Below, piece after piece: positions 18,265 to 27,857 of a stretch of DNA of 64,000 nt (position 1 is its first letter; every line of letters starts with the position of its first letter). The notes beneath the pieces were generated by a model that searched no databases, was not told the DNA's origin, and saw nothing but the letters and a program-made list of their open reading frames with translations. Both the position numbers and the translations under genes were made by a program. The stretch comes from Raineyella sp. W15-4 (GTDB lineage: Bacteria > Actinomycetota > Actinomycetes > Propionibacteriales > Propionibacteriaceae), in contig NZ_CP137079.1 of the NCBI RefSeq assembly GCF_033170155.1, forward strand, positions 2,170,001-2,234,000, given 5' to 3'.

Positions 18265-18340
18265 TGGTGGGCACAACCGGACTCGAACCGATGACACCCT
18301 GCTTGTAAGGCAGGTGCTCTACCAACTGAGCTATGCGCCC
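18265..18340 (-). tRNA. tRNA-Val (TAC anticodon)
   Basis: Read on the minus strand, the acceptor GGGCGCA pairs with TGTGCCC (one G-T), the D-arm has AGCTC...GAGC, the anticodon arm is CTGCC-TTTACAA-like with anticodon TAC, and the T-arm contains GGTTCGAGTCC. CCA is encoded (18265-18267). 76 nt in total. Confidence 0.95.
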
Positions 18341-18356
18341 TCAGGGCAGGCGACCA

Positions 18357-18830
18357 CTATAGCGGGAAGTGGTAGTGCACCGCCGCGAGGTGCTCGCCGA
18401 CATCCCGCGCCGTCGGCAGGTCGACCTGCTTGGACCAGGCCAGGACGCCGTCGGGTCCGATCAGGTAGGAGTGCCGCCGGTCGCAGCCGATCTTGTCGTC
18501 GAAGGCTCCGTACGCCCGGCCGATCGCCCCGTGCGGCCAGTGGTCGGAGACCAGGGTGAAGTCCAGGCCGAACTGGCGGTCCACCTCGCGCAGCACGAAC
18601 GTGGTGTCGGTCGACACCGCGACCAGCCGGCACCGGGCGGCGTCGAACAGGTACGCCATGTCGCGCAGGTTCTCCAGCTCGTCACGACAGACGGAGCTGA
18701 AGGAGAAGGCGAAGAAGAACAGCAGCACGGGTCCCCCGCGCCACGCCTGCAGGTCGAAGTCGCGGCCGTGCTGGTCGCGGCTGCGGAAGTCCGGGACCGT
18801 CCGTCCGACGACGGGGACCTGCTGTTCCAT
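18357..18830 (-). CDS. AhpE-type peroxiredoxin
   Basis: 157 aa. The peroxidatic cysteine is Cys48 in F-S-S-V-C-R-D-E-L, with Ser45 where Thr is usual in T-x-x-C. No second conserved Cys follows, consistent with a one-cysteine AhpE-like enzyme that reduces hydroperoxides. The start overlaps the DUF3052 stop codon by one base (TGATG). The order ahpE, DUF3052, aceE is the one seen in mycobacteria. Confidence 0.85.
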   Translation of the reverse strand: MEQQVPVVGRTVPDFRSRDQHGRDFDLQAWRGGPVLLFFFAFSFSSVCRDELENLRDMAYLFDAARCRLVAVSTDTTFVLREVDRQFGLDFTLVSDHWPHGAIGRAYGAFDDKIGCDRRHSYLIGPDGVLAWSKQVDLPTARDVGEHLAAVHYHFPL

Positions 18831-19234
18831 CAGCGCCGGCCGCCCCGGGGGCGGACGAGTTTGCTCGCACTCCAGTCGCCCGAGACGCTGCTCGTGGTGG
18901 AGGTCTGGGCCAGCCCGGAGGTGATCGCCGCCTCGGCGATGTCGGCGGGATCCACGTGCCCTTCCCGGCCGACCTTCGGTGTCAGCAACCAGATCACGCC
19001 GTCGTTCTTGAGGTCCGTGAGTGCATCGACGAGGCCGTCGGCGATGTCGCCGTCGTTCTCCCGCCACCACAACAACACGACATCGACCGCCTCGACGGCA
19101 TCCTCCACGAGTTCGCCGTCCACGGCGTCCTCGATGGTGATGCGCAACGTGTCGTCCACGTCCTCATCCCAGCCCAGCTCCTGGACGAGCTGGCCGGCGG
19201 CAAGGCCCAAACGGCCTGCGGCGTCGCTGGCCAC
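18830..19234 (-). CDS. DUF3052 family protein
   Basis: 134 aa from a GTG at 19234 with GAAAGGGGA upstream. Carries the family features Q-E-L-G-W-D-E-D-V-D, V-V-L-L-W-W-R and W-L-L-T-P-K-x-G-R-x-G-H-V-D-P-x-D-I. Conserved in actinobacteria, function unknown. Co-transcribed with the peroxiredoxin and divergent from aceE. Confidence 0.9.
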   Translation of the reverse strand: MASDAAGRLGLAAGQLVQELGWDEDVDDTLRITIEDAVDGELVEDAVEAVDVVLLWWRENDGDIADGLVDALTDLKNDGVIWLLTPKVGREGHVDPADIAEAAITSGLAQTSTTSSVSGDWSASKLVRPRGGRR

Positions 19235-19464
19235 GGAGGTGTCCCCTTTCGGTGGTGCGTCAACAGGTACACGAAGAAGTGTGGACACCACATTGCCAGA
19301 CCCCGGGCCCGACGTCACGTCCCCCGCACCGTCGGGGCGTCCACCCGGCCCGCACGCCGCCGGGCGTGGACCAGTAGGCTGGTACGGCCTGCGAAACCTC
19401 CTTAGTCTTTGCCTGATCACACAACGACGACGACCAAGGTCGGCACGAACGGATAGGACGATGC

Positions 19465-22224
19465 ATGGCCAATCGCGGTGACCGCCCGGCGCTGAGCGCC
19501 CAGGGCCTCCCGAACCAGTTGCCCGACGTGGACCCCGACGAGACCGAGGAATGGATCTCCTCCTTCGACGGGCTCCTCGAGGAGAAGGGCCCCCACCGAG
19601 CTCGCTACATCATGCTCGAGCTCCTCGCCCGTGCCCGCCAGCGCCAGATCGGCTTGCCGTCCCTGCGCTCCACGGACTACATCAACACGATCAGCACGGC
19701 TGACGAGCCGCTCTTCCCGGGCGACGAGGCGACGGAACGGGAGATCCGCCGGGCGCTGCGCTGGAACGCGGCGGTGATGGTGTCCAAGGCGAACCGCAAG
19801 GGCCTCGAGGTGGGCGGGCACATCGCCACCTATCAGAGCGCCGCGAGCCTGTACGAGGTGGGCTTCAACCACTTCTTCCGCGGCAAGGACCACCCGGGCG
19901 GTGGCGACCAGATCTACTTCCAGGGGCATGCCTCCCCCGGCATGTACGCCCGGGCGTTCCTCGAGGGCCGGCTCACCGAGTACGACCTGGACGGGTTCCG
20001 CCAGGAGGTGTCCCGCGGTCCGCACAACGGCCTGTCCTCCTATCCGCACCCGCGGCTGATGCCGGAGTTCTGGGAGTTCCCGACGGTGTCGATGGGCATC
20101 GGCCCGCTGAACGCGATCTACCAGGCCCGGTTCAACCGTTACCTGCAGAACCGCGGCATCAGGGACACCAGCCAGCAGCACGTCTGGGCCTTCCTCGGTG
20201 ACGGCGAGATGGGCGAGCCGGAGTCCCTCGGCGCGATCGGTCGGGCCGCCCGGGAGGAGCTGGACAACCTCACCTTCGTGATCAACTGCAACCTGCAGCA
20301 GCTCGACGGCCCGGTGGACGGCAACGGCAAGGTCGTCCAGGACCTGGAGTCCTTCTTCCGCGGCGCCGGCTGGAACGTGATCAAGGTGCTCTGGGCCCGC
20401 GACTGGGATCCGCTGCTGGCGGCCGACCACGACGGCTCGCTGCTGCACAAGATGAACAGCACCCCGGACGGCCAGTTCCAGACCTATTCGATCGCGGACG
20501 GCTCCTATATCCGGGAGAAGTTCTTCGACACCCCCGTCCTGAAGCGGATGGTCGAGGGCTACACGGACCAGCAGCTGCAGCGGCTCGGCCGCGGCGGCCA
20601 CGACTACCGCAAGGTGTACGCCGCCTACAAGGCCGCGACGGAACACGTCGGCCAGCCGACGGTGATCCTGGCGCAGACCGTGAAGGGCTGGACGATCGAC
20701 GCCCTCGAGGCGAAGAACGCCACTCACCAGATGAAGAAGCTCACCTCGGCCGACCTCAAGGCGTTCCGCGACCGGCTGCACCTGCCGATCCCGGACTCCG
20801 CCCTGGAGGACGCCTACCACCCGCCGTACTTCAAGCCGGCCGACGACTCGCCGGCGATGCAGTACATGCGCGAGCGCCGGGCGGCCCTGGGCGGTGCGGT
20901 GCCCGAACGCCGGGTGCACCCCCGGGCGCTCAAGCTGCCCGGCGACGAGGTCTACAAGGAGCTGATGGCACCCGGCAACCCGAAGGCCAAGGTCGCCACC
21001 ACCCAGGCCTTCGTCCGGCTGCTCCGGGACCTGATGCGCGATCCCGAGATCGGCCGGCGGATCGTGCCGATCGCCCCCGACGAGTTCCGCACCTTCGGGA
21101 TGGACTCGATGTTCCCCACCGCCAAGCTCTACGACCCGCACGGGCAGACGTACGAGTCGGTCGACCGCAAGCTGCTGCTGGCCTGGAAGTCCTCGGCCGA
21201 GGGCCAGCTGCTGCACGAGGGTATCTCCGAGGCCGGCGGCCTGGGGTCGTTCACCGCGGCGGGCAGCGCGTACGCCACCCACGGCGAGCCGATGATCCCG
21301 GTGTTCATCTTCTACTCGATGTTCGGCTTCCAGCGGGTCGGTGACTTCATCTGGGCCGCCAGCGACCAGATGGCGCGCGGCTTCCTGGTCGGCGCCACCG
21401 CGGGACGTACGACGCTGACCGGTGAGGGTCTGCAGCACGCCGACGGGCACTCCCCGCTGCTCGCGTCGACGAACCCGGCGGTGGTGCACTACGACCCGGC
21501 CTTCGGCTTCGAGATCGCACTGATCGTCCGGGACGGCCTGCGGCGGATGTACGGCCACGACGACCCGGAGCACCCGAACGGCGAGAACGTCATCTACTAC
21601 CTGACGATGTACAACGAGCCGGTGCAGCAGCCCGGCCCGGAGGCCGATCTCGACGTCGAGGGCGTGCTCCGCGGCCTGCACCTGTTCCGGCCGGCCGAGG
21701 ACCACGGGTACGCCCGGGTCCGGCTGCTCGCCTCCGGCGTCTCGGTGCCCCAGGCCGTGGCGGCCCAGCAGATCCTGCGCGACGAGTGGCACGTCGACGC
21801 CGACGTCTGGTCGGTCACCTCGTGGAACGAGCTCAACCGCGACGCGCTGACCTGCGCCAAGTGGAACCTGGGTCACCCGGCGGCCGAGCGGCGGATCCCG
21901 TACGTCACCCAGAAGCTGTCCACGACGACCGGGCCGGTGGTCGCGGTCAGCGACTACATGCGTGCCGTGCAGGAGCAGATCCGCCCGTACGTCCCGGGTC
22001 CGTTCACCTCGCTCGGGGCCGACGGGTTCGGCTTCGCCGACACCCGGGCCGCCGCCCGCCGGTTCTTCCAGATCGACGACCGGTCGATGGTGGTCGCGGC
22101 GCTGGAGGCGTTGGAGTCCCAGGGGGCGTACCGCGCCGGGGCCGCGGCCGAGGCGTTCGCCCGTTACCGGATCGACGACCCGACCGCGGTGGCGAACGTC
22201 GCCCAGGAAGGCGCCGGCGCCTGA
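19465..22224 (+). CDS. aceE: Pyruvate dehydrogenase E1 component, homodimeric type
   Basis: 919 aa, the length of AceE. The thiamine-diphosphate motif begins [10 protein letters not shown] and ends N-C-N-L-Q; the N-terminal half includes [16 protein letters not shown]. It decarboxylates pyruvate and passes the acetyl group to the E2 lipoyl domain, giving acetyl-CoA. It lies directly upstream of the fatty-acid synthesis regulator and operon, a pairing conserved in actinobacteria. Confidence 0.97.
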   Translation: MANRGDRPALSAQGLPNQLPDVDPDETEEWISSFDGLLEEKGPHRARYIMLELLARARQRQIGLPSLRSTDYINTISTADEPLFPGDEATEREIRRALRWNAAVMVSKANRKGLEVGGHIATYQSAASLYEVGFNHFFRGKDHPGGGDQIYFQGHASPGMYARAFLEGRLTEYDLDGFRQEVSRGPHNGLSSYPHPRLMPEFWEFPTVSMGIGPLNAIYQARFNRYLQNRGIRDTSQQHVWAFLGDGEMGEPESLGAIGRAAREELDNLTFVINCNLQQLDGPVDGNGKVVQDLESFFRGAGWNVIKVLWARDWDPLLAADHDGSLLHKMNSTPDGQFQTYSIADGSYIREKFFDTPVLKRMVEGYTDQQLQRLGRGGHDYRKVYAAYKAATEHVGQPTVILAQTVKGWTIDALEAKNATHQMKKLTSADLKAFRDRLHLPIPDSALEDAYHPPYFKPADDSPAMQYMRERRAALGGAVPERRVHPRALKLPGDEVYKELMAPGNPKAKVATTQAFVRLLRDLMRDPEIGRRIVPIAPDEFRTFGMDSMFPTAKLYDPHGQTYESVDRKLLLAWKSSAEGQLLHEGISEAGGLGSFTAAGSAYATHGEPMIPVFIFYSMFGFQRVGDFIWAASDQMARGFLVGATAGRTTLTGEGLQHADGHSPLLASTNPAVVHYDPAFGFEIALIVRDGLRRMYGHDDPEHPNGENVIYYLTMYNEPVQQPGPEADLDVEGVLRGLHLFRPAEDHGYARVRLLASGVSVPQAVAAQQILRDEWHVDADVWSVTSWNELNRDALTCAKWNLGHPAAERRIPYVTQKLSTTTGPVVAVSDYMRAVQEQIRPYVPGPFTSLGADGFGFADTRAAARRFFQIDDRSMVVAALEALESQGAYRAGAAAEAFARYRIDDPTAVANVAQEGAGA

Positions 22225-22226
22225 TC

Positions 22227-23423
22227 ATGGCCCTGACCTGGATCCAGCTCCCCTCGACCCGTTCCCGCGCCTCGATCGCCCGCCGGCTGCGCCAGGTGGC
22301 GGCGAAGATGACCACCGCGGCGATCGCCGCGGTGGATGCGCGCTACGAGTGGTTCGGGCGGCTCAGTCCGGAACACCGGGCCTCGGTGACCCTGGTCGCC
22401 CGCGCGGGCGTCGACGGGTTCATCGACTGGTTCGGCGAGGGGGGCTCGGACCGGCAGGTGCAGATCTTCGACCGGGCGCCACGGGAGCTGTCCCGGCACG
22501 TGTCACTCAAGCAGACGGTCGACCTGACCCGCAGCATCATCGACACCGTCGACGCCCAGATCGACGAACTGATGCCGCGGGCCGACCGGCCCTACCTGCA
22601 CGCCGCGCTGAACGAGTACAGCCGCGACGTCGCCTTCGCCGCCGCCGAGGTGTACGCGGCCGCGGCGGAGGTGCGTGGGGCCTGGGACGTCCGCCAGGAG
22701 GCGACCGTCGTCGACGCGGTGATGCGCGGCGAGGTGGACGACACGGTGATGTCGCGGGTAGCCACCCTCGGCTGGCGGTCCACCACCGGGGCCCTGGTGA
22801 TGGTCGGTGCCGCCCCCGGCACGGAGGCCGAGGCGAAGATCGAGGACACCCGGCGGATGGCCCGCACCCGTCATCTGGACTGTCTCGCCGCGGTGCACAG
22901 TGACCGTCTCGTCGTGGTCCTCGGCGGCCCGGCGCTGGCGGCCGACACCGACCCGCTGCCGATCGTCACCCCGCTGGCCGAGCGGTTCGGCGCGGGCCCG
23001 GTGGTGGTGGGGCCGCTGGTGGACCGGCTGTCCCAGGCCGGTGGCAGTGCCCGGGCCGCGATGTCTGGCCTGCGGGCCGCCCCGGGCTGGCCGGCGGCCC
23101 CGCGACCGGTGCACGCCGACGACCTGCTGCCGGAGCGGGCGCTGTCCGGCGACGGGCACGCCCGGCGGGCGCTGGCCCGTGACGTGTACGGTCCGCTGGT
23201 CGAGTCCGGCGGCGGTCTGTTGGAGACCCTCACCTGCTTCCTGGACGAGGGGCTGTCGATCGAGGCCTCGGCCCGGGCCCTGTTCGTCCATGCCAACACG
23301 GTCCGCTACCGGCTCAAACGCATCCACGAGGTGACCGGCTACTCGCCCACCGATCCCCGGGACTCGTACACGTTGCGGCTGGCTCTCACCCTCGGCCGGC
23401 TGCTGGGGGAGCACAGCGCCTGA
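22227..23423 (+). CDS. fasR: FasR-type activator of fatty acid synthesis (PucR/CdaR-like HTH)
   Basis: 398 aa, starting 2 bp after the aceE stop. The C-terminal PucR-type HTH is clear (L-F-V-H-A-N-T-V-R-Y-R-L-K-R-I-H-E-V-T-G), with a GGDEF-like/CdaR middle region and a helical N-terminus. The Streptomyces (SCO2386) and Mycobacterium (Rv2242) proteins at the same place, between aceE and fabD, bind upstream of and activate the fab operon. A TTGT...ACAA palindrome between this gene and fabD is a candidate site. Confidence 0.88.
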   Translation: MALTWIQLPSTRSRASIARRLRQVAAKMTTAAIAAVDARYEWFGRLSPEHRASVTLVARAGVDGFIDWFGEGGSDRQVQIFDRAPRELSRHVSLKQTVDLTRSIIDTVDAQIDELMPRADRPYLHAALNEYSRDVAFAAAEVYAAAAEVRGAWDVRQEATVVDAVMRGEVDDTVMSRVATLGWRSTTGALVMVGAAPGTEAEAKIEDTRRMARTRHLDCLAAVHSDRLVVVLGGPALAADTDPLPIVTPLAERFGAGPVVVGPLVDRLSQAGGSARAAMSGLRAAPGWPAAPRPVHADDLLPERALSGDGHARRALARDVYGPLVESGGGLLETLTCFLDEGLSIEASARALFVHANTVRYRLKRIHEVTGYSPTDPRDSYTLRLALTLGRLLGEHSA

Positions 23424-23449
23424 CCGGGGCGGTCCGGGACGCCGGTGAC

Positions 23450-23466
23450 TTGTGGGATTCCGACAA
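23450..23466. promoter_or_regulatory. Candidate FasR-binding palindrome upstream of fabD
   Basis: TTGTGGG-ATT-CCGACAA, arms matching at 6 of 7 positions, 68 bp upstream of the fabD start and just after the fasR stop. Position fits an activator site for the fab operon; assignment to FasR is inference. Confidence 0.5.
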
Positions 23467-23533
23467 ACTTGGGACGCCCGATTTCGTGCGCCCCGTCCGG
23501 CGGCCGGCCCGACCGAGGCGCGAGAGTGGGATC

Positions 23534-24517
23534 GTGCTCGCAGTCGTCGCGCCCGGACAAGGCGCTCAAAAACCAGGATTCCTCCAACCATGGCTGACGG
23601 ACCCCGCCGTCGCCGATCGACTGAACTGGCTCTCGGCGGTCTCCGGCCTCGACCTCGAGTACTACGGGACCGAAGCCGACGAGGACACCATCCGGGACAC
23701 CGCCGTCGCCCAGCCGCTGCTGGTGGCGGCGGGTCTGGTGTCCCTGTCAGTCCTCTTCCCCACCCCCGATGCTGTCGAGCGGATCGGCGCGGTGGCCGGC
23801 CACTCGGTCGGTGAGATCACCGCCGCGGCCGCCGTCGGCGTGCTGTCCGCCGAGCAGGCGATGGTGTTCGTCCGGGAGCGCGGCAAGGGCATGGCCGAGG
23901 CCTCCGCCGTCCGCCCCACCTCGATGGCGGCGGTGATCGGCGGCAAGGAGGACGAGGTGCTGGCGGCGATCGCGGCCGCCGGCCTCACCCCGGCCAACCA
24001 CAACGGCTCCGGTCAGATCGTCGCGGCCGGCACCGTCGAGGAGCTGGAGGCCCTCACGGCGAACGCCCCGCAGCGCACCCGGATCATCCCGCTCAGCGTC
24101 GCCGGCGCCTTCCACACCCGGCACATGGCCCCGGCCACTGCCCGACTGGAGCGGCTGGCCCGGGCCGTCACCCCGCACGACCCGAGCACCCGGCTGCTGC
24201 AGAACCGCGACGGCCGTCTCGTCCGGTCCGGTCAGGAGATGCTGCAGCGACTGGTCGGTCAGGTGGAGGCACCGGTCCGGTGGGACCTGTGCATGAGCAC
24301 CCTGCGCGATCTCGGCGTCACCGGCCTGCTCGAACTGCCACCGGCGGGTACCCTCACCGGCATCGCCAAGCGCAACCTCAAGGGCGTCGAGGTCTTCGCC
24401 CTCAACACCCCCGACGAGCTGCCCGCGGCCCGGGCCTTCGTCGCCGAGCACACTGACCAGGCCGAGCACACCGACCAGACCACTGACCACACCGACGCCA
24501 CGGAGGTGACCCGATGA
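23534..24517 (+). CDS. fabD: Malonyl-CoA:ACP transacylase
   Basis: 327 aa from the GTG at 23534 (V-L-A-V-V-A-P-G-Q-G-A-Q), with GAGAG upstream; a longer reading from 23450 would run over the palindrome and gives non-family sequence. Nucleophile Ser91 is in G-H-S-V-G-E. It moves malonyl groups from CoA to ACP. The last 25 residues are rich in Thr, Asp and His (a short E-H-T-D-Q repeat), a local extension. It overlaps fabH by 4 bp. Confidence 0.96.
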   Translation: MLAVVAPGQGAQKPGFLQPWLTDPAVADRLNWLSAVSGLDLEYYGTEADEDTIRDTAVAQPLLVAAGLVSLSVLFPTPDAVERIGAVAGHSVGEITAAAAVGVLSAEQAMVFVRERGKGMAEASAVRPTSMAAVIGGKEDEVLAAIAAAGLTPANHNGSGQIVAAGTVEELEALTANAPQRTRIIPLSVAGAFHTRHMAPATARLERLARAVTPHDPSTRLLQNRDGRLVRSGQEMLQRLVGQVEAPVRWDLCMSTLRDLGVTGLLELPPAGTLTGIAKRNLKGVEVFALNTPDELPAARAFVAEHTDQAEHTDQTTDHTDATEVTR

Positions 24518-25521
24518 GCTTCTCCCCCCGCCACCCGATCAAGGCATCCGAGGGCGTACCGTTCTCCCGGATCTACGGAATGTCCGGCTACACCCCCTCA
24601 CGGGTCGTCACCAACGACGAGGTGATCACCTGGATCGACTCCTCCGACGAGTGGATCCGCACCCGCTCCGGGATCTCGCGGCGGCACTGGGCCACCGGCG
24701 AGGAGACCGTCGAGTACATGTCCGCCGAGGCGGCCAAGAAGGCGATCGAGCGCTCCGGTGTCCCGGTCGAGGAGATCGGCGCGATCGTCGTGTCCACCGT
24801 CGGGTGGTTCACCCAGACCCCGAGCCTGGCCTGCGTCATCGCCGGTGACCTCGGCAGCACCGCCGCCGCGTACGACATCTCCGCCGCCTGTGCCGGCTTC
24901 TCGTACGCCATCGCCCAGGCCGACGCCCTGGTCCGGTCCGGCGCGGCCCGCTACGTCCTCGCGATCGGCGTCGAGCGGCTCTCCGACCTGACCAACAAGA
25001 GCGACCGGTCCACCGCGTTCATCTTCGGTGACGGCGCCGGCGCCGCGGTGGTCGGCCCGTCCGACCAGCCGGGGATCGGCCCGGTGGTGTGGGGCTCCGA
25101 CCCGGAGAACGGGCACCTGATCCAGCAGGAGCCGCACTGGCCGGAGGCGGTCGCGAAGGGGGAGATGCCGGTCCTGGTGATGGACGGCAACCCGGTCTTC
25201 AAGTGGGCCGCCTTCACCGTCAGCCACTACGCCGAGCAGGCCCTCGCCGCGGCCGGCCTGGCCCCCGAGGAACTCGACGTCTTCGTCCCGCACCAGGCCA
25301 ACGACCGGATCACCCAGGCGATGGTCCGCACCCTCAAGCTGCCCGAGTCGGTGCTGGTGTCCCACAACATCGAGAACACCGGCAACTCGTCGGCCGCGTC
25401 CATCCCGATGGCGATCGAGGCCCTCTACGAAGGCGGCCAGGTGCACTCGGGTGAGACCTGTCTCATCATCGGCTTCGGCGCGGGGCTGGTCTATTCGGGC
25501 CAGGTCATCGTCCTGCCCTGA
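24514..25521 (+). CDS. fabH: Beta-ketoacyl-ACP synthase III
   Basis: 335 aa. The Cys-His-Asn triad is visible: Cys126 in S-A-A-C-A-G-F, His in V-P-H-Q-A-N, Asn in E-N-T-G-N-S-S-A. It starts fatty-acid synthesis by condensing an acyl-CoA primer with malonyl-ACP. The start overlaps the fabD stop (ATGA). Primer choice (acetyl or branched) cannot be told by eye. Confidence 0.97.
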   Translation: MSFSPRHPIKASEGVPFSRIYGMSGYTPSRVVTNDEVITWIDSSDEWIRTRSGISRRHWATGEETVEYMSAEAAKKAIERSGVPVEEIGAIVVSTVGWFTQTPSLACVIAGDLGSTAAAYDISAACAGFSYAIAQADALVRSGAARYVLAIGVERLSDLTNKSDRSTAFIFGDGAGAAVVGPSDQPGIGPVVWGSDPENGHLIQQEPHWPEAVAKGEMPVLVMDGNPVFKWAAFTVSHYAEQALAAAGLAPEELDVFVPHQANDRITQAMVRTLKLPESVLVSHNIENTGNSSAASIPMAIEALYEGGQVHSGETCLIIGFGAGLVYSGQVIVLP

Positions 25522-25564
25522 TACCTTCCAACCTGACCAAGCCACCCACCACAAGGAGAGAAAT

Positions 25565-25810
25565 ATGGCTACCACTGAAGAGATCACCGTTGCCATGGGC
25601 GAGATCGTCAACGAGGTCGCGGGCATCCCGGTCGAGGACGTCCAGCTCGACAAGTCCTTCACCGACGACCTGGACATCGACTCGCTGTCGATGGTCGAGA
25701 TCATCTATGCCGCCGAGGAGAAGTTCGGCGTGTCCATCCCGGACGAGGAGTCGAAGAACCTCAAGACGGTCGGTGACGCCGTCGCCTACATCGAGCGCGC
25801 GTCCAACTGA
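25565..25810 (+). CDS. acpP: Acyl carrier protein
   Basis: 81 aa from the ATG at 25565 with AGGAGAG upstream. The phosphopantetheine site is Ser40 in the D-S-L motif, within an acidic four-helix protein. It carries growing acyl chains among the Fab enzymes. It is followed by tandem 22-bp repeats and a strong hairpin before fabF. Confidence 0.97.
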   Translation: MATTEEITVAMGEIVNEVAGIPVEDVQLDKSFTDDLDIDSLSMVEIIYAAEEKFGVSIPDEESKNLKTVGDAVAYIERASN

Positions 25811-25811
25811 C

Positions 25812-25893
25812 GTACACCCCCGGCGTGCTTCCGGTACGCCCCTGGCGTGCTTCCGGTACGCCCCTGGCGTGCTTCTCGTACGCCCCTGGCGTG
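25812..25893 (+). repeat. Tandem 22-bp repeats between acpP and fabF
   Basis: Units at 25812-25833, 25834-25855 and 25856-25877, with a fourth partial unit from 25878. Each begins GTACGCCCCTGGCGTGCTTC or a near variant. The run starts one base after the acpP stop codon and reaches into the hairpin at 25889-25919. Confidence 0.9.
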
Positions 25894-25919
25894 GGGCCGG
25901 CCCCCGGTCGGCCCCACGC
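25889..25919 (+). terminator. Strong hairpin in the acpP-fabF spacer (attenuator or mRNA stabiliser)
   Basis: GCGTGGGGCCG (25889-25899) pairs perfectly with CGGCCCCACGC (25909-25919) around a 9-base loop. No T-run follows, so partial termination, processing or 3'-end protection of acpP mRNA are all possible. acpP protein is usually needed in excess over the synthases. Confidence 0.6.
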
Positions 25920-25958
25920 GAGCAGAACACTCCCCGCGATCCTAGGAGACCCTGAACC

Positions 25959-27218
25959 ATGTCCTCCACCGTTGTCGTCACCGGGTTCGGTGCCACGACC
26001 CCTCTGGGCGGAGACGCCGCCACCACGTGGGCCAATGTCGTCAAGGGCACCTCGGGTGTCCACGCACTGTCGTACGACTGGGCACAGGACCTGCCGACCC
26101 GGATCGCCGCGGAGGCCGCCGTCGACCCGGCGGGGCTGATCGACCGGGTCGAGGCGCGCAAGATGGACCGCTCCACCCAGCTCGGCGTCGTCGCCGCCCT
26201 TGCCGGCTGGCAGCACGCCGGCTTCGGATTGGGCGAGGAGAACACCGTCGATCCGACCCGCCTGGCGGTGTCGATCGGCACCGGCATCGGCGGCCTGCAC
26301 ACCCTGATCGGCCAGTGGGACATCCAGCGGGACAAGGGCTTCCGCCGGATGAGCCCGTTCACCATCCCGAAGCTGATGGCCAACGCCCCGGCCGCGACCG
26401 TCGGGCTGCGGCTGCGGGCCCGGGCCGGCATCCACACCCCGGTCTCCGCCTGCGCCTCGGGCAACGAGGCCCTCGCCCAGGGCCTGGACATCATCCGGCT
26501 GGGCCGCGCCGATGTGGTCGTCGCCGGTGGCGCCGAGGGCGTCATCCACCCGCTGCCGGTCGCCGCCTTCGGCCAGATGCAGGCCCTCTCCCGCCGCAAC
26601 GACGAGCCGGAGAAGGCCTCCCGCCCGTGGGACAAGGGCCGTGACGGTTTCGTCCTCGGCGAGGGCGCCGCCGTGCTGGTGCTGGAGTCGCTGGAGCACG
26701 CGCTGGCCCGCGGGGCCACCATCTACGCCACTTTCGCCGGTGCCGGCGTCACCTCCGACGCGTACGACATGGTCGCCCCCGATCCGGACGGCTTCGGCCA
26801 GTCCGAGGCGGTCCGGCTGGCCGTGCTGGACGGCGGGCTGCAGCCCACCGACGTCAAGCACGTCAACGCGCACGCCACCTCGACCCCGGCCGGTGACCTC
26901 ACCGAGGTGCGGTCGGTCCGCGCCGCCCTCGGCGCCGCGACCGACGACGTCGTCTTCACCGCCACGAAGTCGCAGACCGGCCACCTGCTCGGCGCCGCCG
27001 GCGCGATGGAGTCGATGTTCACCGTGCTGGCGCTGAAGAACCGCCTGGTGCCGCCGACGATCAACCTGGACGACCCGGAGGACTCCCTCGACATCGACGT
27101 GGCCACCACGGCCCGTGAGCTGCCGCAGGGCGACATCGCCGCGGTGAACAACTCGTTCGGCTTCGGCGGCCACAACGTGGCCCTGACCTTCACCACCGCC
27201 AACATCACCGAGGGCTGA
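25959..27218 (+). CDS. fabF: Beta-ketoacyl-ACP synthase II
   Basis: 419 aa. Catalytic Cys165 in S-A-C-A-S-G, His in N-A-H-A-T-S-T-P, Lys in T-K-S-Q-T-G-H-L-L-G-A-A-G, second His in F-G-F-G-G-H-N. It extends acyl-ACP chains. Last gene of the fabD-fabH-acpP-fabF operon; a TAGGAG ribosome site precedes the ATG after the repeat/hairpin spacer. Confidence 0.97.
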   Translation: MSSTVVVTGFGATTPLGGDAATTWANVVKGTSGVHALSYDWAQDLPTRIAAEAAVDPAGLIDRVEARKMDRSTQLGVVAALAGWQHAGFGLGEENTVDPTRLAVSIGTGIGGLHTLIGQWDIQRDKGFRRMSPFTIPKLMANAPAATVGLRLRARAGIHTPVSACASGNEALAQGLDIIRLGRADVVVAGGAEGVIHPLPVAAFGQMQALSRRNDEPEKASRPWDKGRDGFVLGEGAAVLVLESLEHALARGATIYATFAGAGVTSDAYDMVAPDPDGFGQSEAVRLAVLDGGLQPTDVKHVNAHATSTPAGDLTEVRSVRAALGAATDDVVFTATKSQTGHLLGAAGAMESMFTVLALKNRLVPPTINLDDPEDSLDIDVATTARELPQGDIAAVNNSFGFGGHNVALTFTTANITEG

Positions 27219-27255
27219 CCCTGGCCCGACCCGGCCCGCCCTCGCGGCGGGCCGG

Positions 27256-27738
27256 TCAGACCGCGCGGTGCAGCCAGCGTACCGGCGCGCCCTCCCCCGC
27301 CCAACGGAACACCTCCAGCTCGGCGTCCCAGGGCTCGCCGAGCAGTTCGGTCATCGTCGCGGTCGGGTCGTCCTGGGCCAGCGCCCAGCGGATCCGTTCC
27401 TCGGGCACCACGATGTCCCCGCTGATGCCCACCTGGCCGCGGAACATCCCCAACCGCGGTGTCCACATCCAGCGCTGGCCGTCACTGACCGCGGTGGGCT
27501 CCTCGGTCAGCTCGAACCGCAGGTGGTCCCAGCCGCGCAGCGCGGAGGTCACCTTCGCCCCGAGCCCCACCGGTCCGACCCAGGAGTACTCCGTACGCTG
27601 CAGGCCCGGCTCGGCCGGTTGCGGCCGCCAGCCCAGGTGGACGGGTACGCCAAAGGCACCGCCGACGGCCCACTCGAGATGCGGGCGCAGTGCGGACGGC
27701 GCGGAGTGGACGTACAGGACGCCCCTGGTGTTCGTCAT
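27256..27738 (-). CDS. DUF3145 family protein
   Basis: 160 aa, starting T-R-G-V-L-Y-V-H-S-A-P-S-A-L-x-P-H-x-E-W, with L-R-F-E-L-T-E-E-P and W-T-P-R-L-G-M-F-R in the middle. A conserved actinobacterial protein that lies next to the fab operon in several genera; function unknown. Convergent with fabF, 37 bp apart. Confidence 0.9.
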   Translation of the reverse strand: MTNTRGVLYVHSAPSALRPHLEWAVGGAFGVPVHLGWRPQPAEPGLQRTEYSWVGPVGLGAKVTSALRGWDHLRFELTEEPTAVSDGQRWMWTPRLGMFRGQVGISGDIVVPEERIRWALAQDDPTATMTELLGEPWDAELEVFRWAGEGAPVRWLHRAV

Positions 27739-27857
27739 GTTCGTTCCTCCCTGGTACGAGATACGCCTTCCCCAGCAACCTCGTGTCCACGTCGGAACAG
27801 CCTCTATTCTGGCCGACCGGGGGTCCCCGCGCCAGTCGGGTCACCACCGCCGGCCCG

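Noticed and set aside
19417-21876. An 819-codon open frame on the minus strand opposite aceE
   Set aside because: Compositional shadow of aceE; the plus-strand protein has all motifs of the E1 enzyme.
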